Assembly: GCA_022478985.1 (NCBI GenBank)
Contig: JAKSZP010014904.1
Span: 1-64,000 of the forward strand
Source of the DNA: Massospora cicadina
Taxonomy: Eukaryota; Entomophthoromycota; Entomophthoromycetes; Entomophthorales; Entomophthoraceae
Length of the DNA stretch: 64,000 bases
Direction of reading: 5' to 3'
A program made the translations under genes and the position numbers. Shown here one piece after another: positions 24,335-34,942 of the stretch; the stretch's first letter is position 1; the number at the start of each line of letters is the position of its first letter. The notes under the pieces were generated by a model. That model was not told the origin of the DNA. It saw only the letters and a program-made list of their open reading frames with translations, and searched no databases.

Positions 24335-25179
24335 CAAGTTTTAGGCATGCCATAAAAGACAATAAAATAGATAGAGCCTGCTAACTTTCCTCCTATAAAA
24401 GCCTACTCCAATCTCCACCTTGCTTATCTGGTTGTATGTTGAGAGAATAAAGCTCTTTTGTAGAGGAATCCCTAAACTACACCGCCAAAATGGCAAGTTT
24501 ACTTTAATTAAGTTCCTTTAAACTGGGAATTAATTTCCAATTTCCTTTATTCCCCTTAATTTTGATTTCCATCTTTTATTAAATAAAATGATCTGGAAAT
24601 TTTGCCTTCTTTTGAATAATCCTAGCCCAATTCTAACTCTCTTTTTACTTCACTTATATCTTCTTAAAATTTATAGCTTTTATCTTCAATAAGATGCCAG
24701 AAACTCTGAGGATGGAATACATCATAATGTATAAATTTTTTGAAAAAATTAATAAAAAATCTAAGATAGAAGCCAATCATGACATACTCCATCTTCCCTT
24801 CTTAACCAAATCAAGTAACCTTTTTAATTCAACTCTACTTTCAGGCATGAACCCAGGAACCTGAAGCCTGAAAAGAATGAAGCCTTCAGGAACAGCGTGG
24901 TAACTTTAACCCTCATTCTATATATAAAGACCTGTACTCTCACCTGTAAATTTAAATAACTATTTTACTTTCACTTTTTAAAAAGTTTTAAATAACATTC
25001 TACTGACGCTTTTAAGTTTTACAGATTTGAAATAAGCATTTTGTGCATCATGGCGCGCAATGCAATTAACATGCATCCAAATAAATGGTTAACTAATTGT
25101 CAATTATAATGCTTTGAGACCATTTCATTTGCAGTTGATAGGTTACTCAGGTGGTTCCACGGGAACTGTGAGTTACTGA
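24335..25179 (+). repeat. 5' LTR of the short non-autonomous element
   Basis: Matches 26028-26879 in blocks such as CATCATGGCG, CTCAGGTGGTTCC and AACTACAC-G-CAAAATG. Overall similarity by eye is about 75%, so the copy is old. Confidence 0.65.
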
Positions 25180-26027
25180 CCAGAGGAAGCTTGAGCTCCC
25201 CCTGGGTCTTACTCAATAGACAAGTTCCTTTTACAAATTCTGTTACAATGCAGTGTGGACCTCATGGTACTTCTCTTCTCAATTTAATCTCTTTATCTAA
25301 TTTGTGGGTCTTTCTGTTGGTTAAGTTGTTCCCTTATCTGGTTCCCTTGGCCACCTACACCAACCAGTTTCTTGAAATAAGCTGGCTCCTACTTCATGTT
25401 GTTCATCACCTGTCCCCAGTACAAGGATTTCAGTTGCATCCAGAATTCTCTTTATAACTGATCAAAAAGAATCAGGCATGCCCTGCTGTTGAGAGTCCTC
25501 CCCCTTCTCATGCTCATTTATCCTTTCTCTACAAAATATATGCTTCCATTTGCTTCAGTTATTTTCTTATACGATGGGGCTTTCAAACCCTAGTCATAGT
25601 AGATTCCCTTTCCGCTTCTTCCCTTCCAATCTTTTCCAGCACCCAAAGTTAACGTGGTGTATATTGAAGGATTCAATATTTCACTTTGTCCATCTTGGAT
25701 GACCACTATGGCAACTCTGATGAGTCAATTGTAAGAAAAAATATTTTGGATAATGCATCATTCCTGGCCTCAATTTCTCTCTCAACACTCATGTCTTTCT
25801 GTCCTTTCCAGTAACATAATGTCCACAGCATGCACAGACTCCTTAGTTTACCTCCTGTTTCTCAGGATAGTGTATAATACTCTGTTCTTAAAGGGTGTGA
25901 CTTTTCCATTCCCCTCCCCAATATTATGGCATTGAAAAAAACTTTAGAACCCTATGACAAAGTTACCCTGTAAGGAAGGAGATCTGATATTCTATTTTTG
26001 AGATAAAGATGGATGAAAAGGAAGGGA
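25180..26027 (+). other. Internal region of the short LTR element
   Basis: Contains an 88-codon ORF (25191-25457), hydrophobic in its middle (LWVFLLVKLFPYLVPL), with no recognised family, and AT-rich non-coding DNA. It ends with a purine-rich tract at about 26012-26026. Confidence 0.4.
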
Positions 26028-26879
26028 TAATTTTAGGCCAGCCCTAAAAACAATTAGCCAAGTTTGCCTGCTACTTTTCTATTTTATAAAAAGTCTACTA
26101 CAATCGCCACCCTGCTTAGCTGTTAAATGATGAGATTGTGAGGCTCTTGTATAGAGAAATACTATAACTACACTGTCAAAATGACAATTTTACTTCATGA
26201 AAGTTTCCCTCAAACTGAAGCCCAATTCACAAAAGTTTTATAATTCCCCATATTTTGCTTCCATATATTCTAAATTATGAAAAGTTTAGTCAATTTACCA
26301 TAGTATAGATTAATTATTAGGCTAAATCCAACTACATTTTATTTCCCCATTATACTTCTATTTTTACTGAATTTTTCATTGTTGATCATGCTTTAGGAAC
26401 TAAAACAATAAAATTCATTTTAATCTAAAATTTTATTAAAAAAGTTCTAGTTAAGCCAATTAAGGGAGCAGCTGATCATGGCGTGCCCATTATACCTCCT
26501 GACCCCAATTCATGCAACTTTTCACAGTCTAATTTTATCTTATCAAGCGTAAACCCAAGAACTTGAATCCCAAGAAAATTATGCAGCCTCTAAGAACAAC
26601 GCTGTAAACCCCTACCCTATTTCATATATAAAAGACAGTACCTTCATAATTGTGAGCACTGGCATATTTTAATTTTACTTCTTTAAGTTTTTCTAACATT
26701 TCACTTCTTACATCTTTTATTTTTCATTTTTGAAATAATCATTTTGTGCATCATGGCGTGCATTTAGGAAAACATGTACCTGCTCAAATGGTTGATTTTC
26801 ATTAGTTATAGGGCTCAGGACCATTTCAATTGTAGTTGCTTGGTTACCCAGGTGGTCCCTTGGAACTACAAGTTTATGA
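26028..26879 (+). repeat. 3' LTR of the short non-autonomous element
   Basis: Direct-repeat partner of 24335-25179, preceded by GGATGAAAAGGAAGGGA. Ends near TTTATGA at 26879. Confidence 0.65.
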
Positions 26880-26960
26880 AAAAATATATATAGGCACCCA
26901 TGGACCTTACACCAGGTGATTCAGGTATAATTATATTCTATAAAACTTAGCAGCTTAGAT

Positions 26961-28922
26961 TTTTCTTTCCACTCAATCTCTTTTTGAGCGAATTTTTATA
27001 TAATGTTTTTTTATCCACCACCATCTGGCCACGTTCATTTACCGTTTGATGTCCTCAGATCTGCTGCCTGCTGCCCCAGTGTGGGGCGGCGGTTCTCCAC
27101 CACCTAGCAGTTCCACCCTGCGGGGAAACGCATTCAAATGGGCTCAAATAGTCTGCCAAACTCTTCTGGCTGATTTTTCCCCCACAGGAATTAGCGCTCC
27201 ACCTTGCGCGCATCCACCCATCTCACCCCCATCCTCTTGACCTTCCTTAGTCCAACAGTTGATTTTGCCTCTGTGTCAACTACAGGCGTTCATTCCCATA
27301 TGCCAACAAAGCAATCATCAAACTTGCCACACTGCCTTTGCAAAAGCTGGCTTTATCAATTTCCGCCCTTTTCAAGGGCTAATTTGACATAGGCTTCCAG
27401 ATGAAGGAGGATGCTGAAAAAGCGTTGACTCCTTTGACTATAAAAATACCCCAATTCCCACTACCTGTACTAACCTCCCTTCTGACAACATATTAGTGGT
27501 ATCATTTTTCAAACCTCCCTTCGCACCTTTCACCCCAAATTCTATATGAGCAGCTGATGTTGGGGCTTGTGGCTTATGGCTCTCAACCCAATCTCATCTT
27601 CACCATTCCTTCTGGTTTATAGCGTCTTGTTGCCCCTTGCACTACTGCCACCATCACCCCACACCACTCTTCCATTGTCCAACAAATCACCACATGTGCT
27701 CGCATTGCAGCAGCACCAAAGCATTTCTTTTGGCTCAGGTCAGCAATGATCATCAGATTTTTCTCCTCTGTTTTAAATTTGACCATTCTATTTTTTAGCA
27801 CTAGTGGTTCCCAATTGAATTTGACCATTCTAAAAAAGTCCTGCCCCCATGCCGCTCCATCTGGTCCTGTCTCTGAAACCTTGTCAACGGCATCTGAATG
27901 GGGTGTTTTGTGGCCCCCTCCCACCAACACTCTTGCTTTCTGGGCCAGAGTGGGGAATCTGCACCCACCACAACCCCAGCCACGTTCACACATCTGAATT
28001 CACCCCAGACATTTTGAATCAGGCTTGTCCCACTGTTTACCTCCAAGAAGCTCCCCATTCGCCTACTACCACCCACCATAATCCTGCCTCCACTATTCCC
28101 ATGAACCAGAATATGTGGGCCCTTTTGTATGAGGTTGACGAATCAGGTGCAATAGTCAGTAAGTCGTATGAAGAATCAGGTGAGGAAGCCCCAGATGGGT
28201 ATGACTGGAAAGAATTTTTTTCCTCAGATTTTGACAAACCTATCCCACCCAGAAGTTATGCCTTAAAACCCAATGCTATCCCCTGAAAGAGTGACCACCA
28301 GCTTGCCTTAGTGGCGGTGACCTCCACCCATTGTCACCAACTCCATATCGCAGTAGCAAATTCTGTTGAAGAATTCCAAAAAGGCCTGGCTGTAGTTAAT
28401 TCCCCCTTGATTTCACTAAATATGCGAAGGAAGAAATCAACAAATTGGTCAAAGTTGCTGAAACCTCTGCCAATCATGTTTCAGAACTATCAATCTTTGA
28501 CTTAAAACCCATCAACACCAAGAAGAACCTTGTCACTTTTCCCTACTTCCTTATGCCCGCCTTCAGGCTGGACATTATCTGGCAGGATTAGTGAAGCTAT
28601 CATCGAGGTCAATATTGCACATCTCAATCCTTTTATACTACACCTTGACCCCCACCATGCTGACTCCCTGACGCCCTTTCTCTTGGCCTCAATTTGCTTC
28701 TACAACGCTGCTTCCCCTGATGGGGGTAATACACATGCAGATGCGCCACCCATCCCTTCCCCCTCTGCCATGGTGGGTTAGCGGTCCTCCAGCCCATGAC
28801 TGGTTGGAGATTTTATTTTGTTCTGATTTTCATTTTTTTTGTTTCAGATTTGTTTGCTCTTTGAGTATTGGTATTGTCCATCCCCTGGTCAGCGTGCCTC
28901 AAATAAAATTTAAATTTAAAAA
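26961..28922 (+). mobile_element. ORF1-only retroposon, copy 1
   Basis: The element starts TTTTCTTTCCACT and ends in the LINE-type tail CAAATAAAATTTAAATTTAAAA. It is flanked by TTAGCAGCTTAGAT (26947-26960) and TTAGCAGCTTAAAT (28923-28936), a 14-bp target duplication with one mismatch, typical of LINE-mediated insertion. It encodes one degraded protein region and no endonuclease or RT. A second copy with the same ends and length lies at 43306-45906. I infer a non-autonomous half-LINE that uses the LINE machinery through the shared 3' tail. Confidence 0.85.
27046..28790 (+). pseudogene. ORF1-like protein of the retroposon, copy 1
   Basis: Comparing both copies, one degraded reading frame runs from about 27046 to 28780 in pieces: an N-terminal part rich in Pro/Ser, a middle part, and the clearest piece, 27849-28286, with MWALLYEVDESGAIV and SGEEAPDGYDWKEFFSSDF. 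Copy 2 has the same block (LWALFDEVDKTGAIV, EEAPDGYDWEEFF). The C-terminal part reads HLNPFILHLDPHHADSLTPF. An acidic patch and a Pro-rich N terminus are visible; no zinc knuckle or RRM is apparent. LINE ORF1 proteins bind RNA, but that function is not shown here. This copy has frameshifts and stops. Confidence 0.5.
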
Positions 28923-28936
28923 TTAGCAGCTTAAAT

Positions 28937-29803
28937 TTCATTAGATTGATATGTAATACTTGTTGGCATTATAATTTTGTTGAGAATCTTAAATGTGGTT
29001 ACTGTGGTAAAATTCTATGGACTTGCTTGTTATGTTGAGGTTGTTCAATGTTGCTTTTTATTTTTGCTTCTGAACGGTATATGTCTAGGGTTTAGTAGTT
29101 TATCTAATTCTATATTGATTCTTAGTAGTAAATTTTAATGAGGTAAAAATTCACAATTAGTTATATTTAATGAGATATCTTATATCTTTATTAGAATTTA
29201 TTGGGGCTCAAATTTTTCAGGTTTTCTTATTGATAGGTCACCATTATTAAATTTCTTTGAAAATTTATTAGTTGAGGTTTTATTCTAAGCTTCTCATATC
29301 ATTTTTTGGCAGCATATTCTTACAATAGTGCTAACTCATAGTTTTTTTCTGAAGGGTTTATCTATATAATGTATTTGGCGCACAAGTCTAAAAGGCACTG
29401 GGGTATTTTCCAAGATAGCTTTTGATGGTCTTTTCTGTTTTAGGTTAATTAGGGCATTAAACATGAGATTGTGGTACATTGCTGGAGTTAGGTGATATGA
29501 AGTCAGTCCAACTGCATTGATCTCTTATATAAGAAAAAACTACTAAGCTATTGAATTGACAATGTATGCAGGGTGCCTAGCACTGGAAGAAGTGGTGTCC
29601 AGGCTGGTTTCACTGTAATAGTAAAGGTTTTCAGCCCTAAGGCCCTGAACTAGCATCATCAACTTCTGTACTTGTTCTGAAAGGACATTATATATGGTAA
29701 CTTTTCTCAGTTGAAAAATGATATCATATACCTTAAAGATATCCTAAGTGTTAGAATTTTCCAAATTGAGGTCAGTAGGTTCTCTGGTTTTGGTAACTCT
29801 GGA
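28937..29803. other. AT-rich spacer
   Basis: Nothing recognisable between retroposon copy 1 and element 2. Confidence 0.5.
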
Positions 29804-29808
29804 AACTT

Positions 29809-30702
29809 TGTCATGTTTACATAACTTAATAGGGTCATCAACAGCAAAGACAAGGCTGGGCGTCAGGAGGCCCAAAAGGTCAAGTTCCAGGACATTCCTG
29901 ACCTAAAGCACACCTTGGACCAACGCTAGGTACAGGTCAGATATGCCCAGGTTGGTCCAGGTGAGGTGCATAACGCCTAACCCCTTATTATGGCTTTGGC
30001 ATTAAAACGGACGAGTTACTTTTTAAATGATGATTGCTCAATTCAGTTACTTGGTTAATGGGGATTTAGAACCCATTTGATTTATAAAATTTCCAGCTTG
30101 CGTCAGCCTTGACTTAAATCAATTACTCAAGTTTGGACAATTTGGAAGTATAGTACTGTGTCAGATGGAAGTGTGCGCTTATTAGTGCACCTGGGCTTAG
30201 CACCACTTCCACCAATGAATGATTTCCCCATTTTGGTTTAAATATAAATCTTTGATACCAACATTCCTCGTTGGTTATCTTCCTCCTTAATAAGAATCCC
30301 CTCATTAGTTTACATTTTATTCAAACTAACTCAGGCAAACCTGTGCACGGACCTCTTTGAGGAGGTCTTGCATAACTTTAGCCGATATATTTGCATTAAA
30401 AATTCAACTGAACCAAGGCACTGCTGGGCTACCCTGGTTCCCTCCAGACCAAGGCACCCGAGCCCTCTATCCCTGATCAAAGCTTGGATATGGACACCCC
30501 TTTATGGCCCAACCAAGTCTTTTGTTCATTTGTTCTCTATTAATCTGTGCCATGCTAAACATCTCGCCCTATGTTATTATAGCTCAAGCACCCTCTGTGG
30601 GGATATCCTTCCCTAGTACTGACAGCTAGTTCCCTGGTTTGGGGTCTGTGCACTATGCACCACCACTTTGAGAACTGGAGAAAAATAGACACTCTCTTGA
30701 CA
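29809..30702 (+). repeat. Element 2 5' LTR (894 bp)
   Basis: TGTCATGTTTACATAACTTA to CTCTTGACA. TATAAATC at 30243 lies about 28 bp before TTGGTTATCT (30271), the predicted transcript start. Long stretches match 34943-35840, with a few substitutions and 1-bp indels. Confidence 0.92.
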
Positions 30703-30704
30703 TT

Positions 30705-30714
30705 AGACAACCAA
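30705..30714 (+). promoter_or_regulatory. Predicted self-priming primer-binding site of element 2
   Basis: AGACAACCAA begins two bases after the 5' LTR. Its reverse complement, TTGGTTGTCT, occurs exactly at 35408-35417 in the 3' LTR (one mismatch in the 5' LTR), where TATAAATA at 35373-35380 predicts transcription to start. No TGG tRNA-type site follows the LTR. Tf1/sushi elements prime in this way, from their own transcript's 5' end. Confidence 0.6.
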
Positions 30715-31008
30715 CTCCTTTACTTTATGTGCATGAATTTTTTTGCGTAGGACTTTTGTGAAGTGCAAATCTGGTGCACCAGCTGTTGGCCACAGCTGCG
30801 GTGGGGATCAACTCCATTTTCTCATTTTCTAATGGTTGGAGCATCTTGGCATTATTCTTGCTGCCTATGACTGTGAAGTACCCAGCCTTCTTGCTTGTAT
30901 ATGGTGGATATGGTCACTTCAAAATCTGTGAGTTGTGATTACCCCAACTTTTCACCAAGGTTAACAAAATTGACATAAACAAACTTTTTTCTTTGGCAAG
31001 GCATTCAG

Positions 31009-31640
31009 ATGGTGCAGGTGGGATTATTAATGAAGGGCTTGGTGGTGATGGCCTTGGATAACTTCATACAACCCATTATTAAAATGAGTATGGGGTTGTT
31101 TGCAGCCCAAAACGCGTTTTATAATGACATTTCCTTATATATAACTGAGCCATATATCTTCTCTTATGGCTCAGATATGGAACTCATTTCAGTGTACCAA
31201 ATCACCCCAGAGAACCCACGCTTGACCACAACCATGATACGCAGAAAACAGGAGGTGAAGAAGGAGTTTTATGTTAATATAAAAAGGTTTATGCAGTTGC
31301 TGAAGATATGGTGGGATATGTGACCTCAGTAGTAAGAGTGGCCAACTATCCCTCTCCATTCTATGATGCAGAAACGTACCCTGGAGGAATGCTAATGCCT
31401 GAAGAAGATTTTAGTGGTGAAGTGTTGCATTGTCTGCTATTAATTAAGATCATTCGGGATATTTTTATTGACTGCTACCCTTTTATCCCCTTTAGGGAAA
31501 ATCAGCACGACTATTTTTGTGGATACAGGAGCCTCTGAGAATTTTATTGATCAAGACCTAGCCTACTACCTTGTGCTGAGTTACTTGCCTGGTGGTATAG
31601 TTAGGGGAGGAGCTTCTCAAGGTATTCCACGCTGAAAATT
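31009..31640 (+). pseudogene. Element 2 N-terminal region and protease
   Basis: The ORF at 31009-31323 (104 codons) precedes the protease and shows no capsid or zinc-knuckle motif. Near 31510 a different frame reads ISTTIFVDTGASENFIDQDL, an intact DTG aspartyl protease motif. The distance from LTR end to protease, about 800 bp, is short for a usual gag. Frame changes separate the parts. Confidence 0.6.
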
Positions 31641-32049
31641 ATAGGGTTAGTGGATTATCAAGTTGGAAATTATTTGTCAGACCACTTTCAAGATATCAAA
31701 AACCTCTTGTGCCCCATCATTTTAGGTTTAGAGTGTTGGCGAAAGTTTGACTTCAGAACCAACTTGAAAGAAAATACATTGTCCCTAACTCTGAAGAAGG
31801 GTCACAAGTTAGTTGTCCCTTTGGCTGAAGCAAACTTTCAGGGCGATTTGCCTCACTGGTTAAATATCCACACAATCAGTACTGCTCCGTTGCTGAAGCC
31901 CTCTTTGGAGGTATACTTACCTTCCTGTTTGAAAGGTCTGGAACCTTTGTTTGATGCGGCTTCAGCCAATGTACTACCAGCTCATTCAGAGTTTGATTGC
32001 GAGTTCAAGCTCACCATTGATCTGGTTTGTATATCTTCCCCATTTTATC

Positions 32050-32780
32050 CTTTGACCTTATGAGAGGAAGCGGCCTTAGATGTGTGGGTTAAGGAGCAGT
32101 TAGTTAAAGGCGCGATTTTTCAACGAAACTCCCTTGTATGATCCCCACTTCACTTTGTGGATAAAGACTATGGTACCTTACGCCCATGTGTAAATTATGG
32201 GGATCTCAACAAAGTCACAGTACCAGACTTGCATCCCATCCCACTGGACTCACAGATTGCATGCTATGTGGAGAAGGCGAGAGTCTTCTCCAAGCTGGAT
32301 TTTTTAAATGCATATAATCAGATCTGTATCAAGAAGGGCCAGGAGTGGCTGACCACATCTGTACCAGAAAAGGGATTTTTCAATTTCGGGCTATGCCCTT
32401 TGGGCTTAAATATGTTCCTGCTGTCTTTCAACTCTGTATTGATGCAGCTTTGGGGGACTTGCTGAGGGTATGTGCGGCAGTTTACATGGATGATATTATA
32501 GTATTTTCCCCTGACAATGAGTCCCATGCAGTACACCTTCAGCAGGTGGTGAAGCGTTTGAGGGCAGCTGAACTTGCATTAAAAATCAGTTAATGTGAAT
32601 TCTTCAAGTCCCAGGTCACCTTTCTGGGCAACTTTGTGTTTGACCAAGGTCACATGATAACTTCAGACAAGGAGAAGGCAATTTGTGAGTGGCCCACTCC
32701 AACTTCAGTTAAGGAACTGAGGAGTTTTTGGGGAAGTGTACTTTCCTTAAGAGATTCACACCAAATCTTTCTGAAGTGGC
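32050..32780 (+). pseudogene. Element 2 reverse transcriptase
   Basis: ORF 32157-32465 has LRPCVNYGDLNKVTV and VFSKLDFLNAYNQI (first catalytic Asp). After a +1 shift, ORF 32345-32593 has MPFGLKYVPAVFQ and AAVYMDDIIVFSP, with the YMDD catalytic box intact at 32483-32494. The thumb, including VTFLGNFV, follows after a stop. Two frames overlap around 32345-32465, so at least one frameshift broke the gene. Confidence 0.85.
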
Positions 32781-33440
32781 AGTGAGCTTGTGTAAGGCGA
32801 GTGGGGCAAAAGTGCTATAGTGGTCCTCAACTTTGCAGAAAGCCTTCTAAGTGGTAAAGTGTACTCTGAAGTCTACGTCTATTCTTTGCCATGTTGACCT
32901 CAATAAAGAGTTTATTGTTGCTTCTGATTTCTCCAAGTATGACATAGCGGTACCCTATTACAAGTAAATGAAGATAAAATAGAGCATCTGATGGGATATT
33001 TTTCTAGGAAGATGTCTCTACAAAAGTTAACTTACGTCGTATATGATAAAGAGTTACTAGCAGTGGTTGAGGCGCTGACTTATAGGCGTCATCACTTGCA
33101 TGGCTCATCCCAACCCTTCCACGTGCATACAGACCACCATGCCTTGCTGTACTACCGCGCACCTCATGTCTTGACCCCACGGCAAACCTGCTGGCATGAG
33201 ATCCTAGCCCAATTTATGTTTTACTATGAGTTTATTAAGGGCAAGGAGAATGGTTTGGCTGATGCTTTGAGCTGTAACCCTGCACTAGCTCCTGATCTTA
33301 AGGAGGTAGAGGTTCATAATACCCATTTGATAATTCTGACAGGCAAGATTGTTCCTCAACTTCCCTCTCCATTGGCACACAGGCCAGCACTTGCTCCTCT
33401 TGAGAATGCGGAGGATTATGTAAGTTCAGAAAGGTAGTCC
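32780..33440 (+). pseudogene. Element 2 RNase H
   Basis: Near 32900 the first RNase H block is worn. ORF 32991-33437 preserves KLTYVVYDKELLAVVEAL, HVHTDHHALLYY and KGKENGLADALS, the usual Glu, Asp and late motifs of gypsy RNase H, which degrades the RNA strand during reverse transcription. Confidence 0.75.
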
Positions 33441-34430
33441 TTTCACAGCCTTTGTCAGCCAAATATACTATGGTCCTTGCTAAGAGCGCATTGAATCAGA
33501 GGAGTATTACCAGGGGTTATCACGTAAAGGATGTATGGTGTGGTTTCAGGGGTGCTTATTGGTTCCTGCCATACCACTTCGCCTGAGAATCATCCAGGAC
33601 CATCATGACGGAATCAACGTTGGTCATCCTGGAAAGGTGAAGACTTTAGAGCTAATTTGCCTCACTTACATTTGGAAGGGGTTAGCCACACAGGTGAGCA
33701 GGTATTATAAAGAGTGCATGGTCTGCAACCATGTGAAAATAAATTGCTAGCCACTAGTGGGATGCTAGTACTAGTTTAAAAGGCTGAAGGGCTTTGTACT
33801 TCTCTATCAGTTGATTTTATAGTGGAATTGCCTGTATCTGATAGCTATGATGCCATCATGGTGGTGGTGAACCATTTTACGAAGTTCGACCACTTTATTC
33901 CCTGCAGAACCACAGTCACGGTGGCTGAGATGTCTAGGCTCATTGACACCCATGTGTTTTCTCTTCACGGGGTCCCCAAATAAATAATTAGTGATTGTGG
34001 ATACCCCAGTTTACCTCTGTCTTTTGAGAAAGAGTTGTGTAAGACTCTTCAGACTCTCTTCTGCCTTTTAACTGCCTATCACCCCCAATCAAATAAAATA
34101 GACTGAATGAGTGAACCAGTGCCACGAACAGTTCTTGCTGTGTTACACCGCCGCAGATTTTAGAGTAGTTTCCCATCTCCCCATGGCCCAATTCAGTTAT
34201 AACAACGCCCAACATGCATCAATTGGATGTTTCCACTTCTTCGCCAACTATGGCTTCAATTCCACCTTCAACATGGAGCCCAGTTGTGGATCCAAAGTGG
34301 AAGCTGTGGTGGACTTTGCCAAAATGATCAAGAAAGTACACCAGGGGGTGAGCACAAATTTAGACGCGGCCATGCAGGCTTTTAAGGAGAACGCTGATGG
34401 TAAGAGATGAGTTGAACCAGCGTACAAAAA
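33440..34430 (+). pseudogene. Element 2 integrase
   Basis: ORF 33535-33750 carries the zinc module, HHDGINVGHPGKVKT then CMVCNHVK (His-His-Cys-Cys). Further on, MVVVNHFTKFDHFIPCR belongs to the catalytic core, with the usual Asp of VVVDxFTK changed to Asn, then a broken DCGYP block near 33995. ORF 34111-34410 gives LPMAQFSYNNAQHASIG from the core's C-terminal side. Stops occur near 33750 and 33980. Confidence 0.75.
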
Positions 34431-34559
34431 ATGAGATCTTGTGAAGCTGGATTCTAAAAATATCCCAATCAAGCAACCATGCAAAAAACTGGGACCAAAG
34501 AGGATTGGGCCATACCGCGTTGTCACAAAGGTGGGCTACGCCTTTTACCAGTTGGATCT

Positions 34560-34940
34560 CCCCCTTGTTCCAAATCTTTTTAGTCTTCCATGAAAGCAAG
34601 CTTACGTTGTTTGAGGGTCCCCCAACAGAGACTCTCAAAGCTTATCTCGTGGATGGGGCGCTGCAGTGAGAAGTGGATAAATTGCAGCCTCTTGTTGGTA
34701 AGAAGAAGACTCAGGTATCTTGTATCCTGGAATGGATTTGATGCAGCGGAGAACAGGTGGGTCCCAGCGCGTGACTGCGCCCATGCCTAAGACCTAATTG
34801 TAGCATTCCACGAGTATTTTTCTGGGGTCGCAGGATCTAAGTCCAAGCAAGCCATTGCTGCCATGAAGTTGGCTCCTGCTACAAAACTTTTCTTGATGAA
34901 TGTCCATGGAGGGGGTGGAGCCTGAAAAGGAGGAGAGGGT
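34560..34940 (+). pseudogene. Element 2 chromodomain
   Basis: The frame 34590-34790 ends LRYLVSWNGFDAAENRWVPA, matching the YLVxWxGxxxxExxWxP core of chromodomains, which steer chromovirus integration to marked chromatin. Past a stop it continues as VAFHEYFSG. Element 1 has the same domain in the same place. Confidence 0.75.
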
Positions 34941-34942
34941 AG
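34924..34942 (+). promoter_or_regulatory. Polypurine tract of element 2
   Basis: GAAAAGGAGGAGAGGGTAG abuts the TGTCAT start of the 3' LTR. It is the RNase H-resistant primer for second-strand synthesis. Confidence 0.8.

Larger units (their letters stand above)
24335..26879 (+). mobile_element. Short non-autonomous LTR retrotransposon
   Basis: Two diverged direct repeats of about 850 bp (24335-25179, 26028-26879) flank an internal region of about 850 bp with no protease, RT, RNase H or integrase. A purine tract (GATGAAAAGGAAGGGA) precedes the second repeat. In the first repeat TATAAAAG at 24394 lies 32 bp before ATCTGGT, and the complement ACCAGA stands just after the repeat (25179-25184), echoing the self-priming layout of elements 1 and 2. 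It must borrow enzymes from an autonomous relative. Boundaries are accurate to about 10 bp, and no target duplication was identified. Confidence 0.65.

Noticed and set aside
25191..25457. A membrane protein gene (88 codons)
   Set aside because: It sits inside the short LTR element with no relative and no other gene signal.
27583..27993. Long minus-strand ORFs opposite the retroposons
   Set aside because: They are shadows of the plus-strand ORF1-like region, which is conserved between the two copies.
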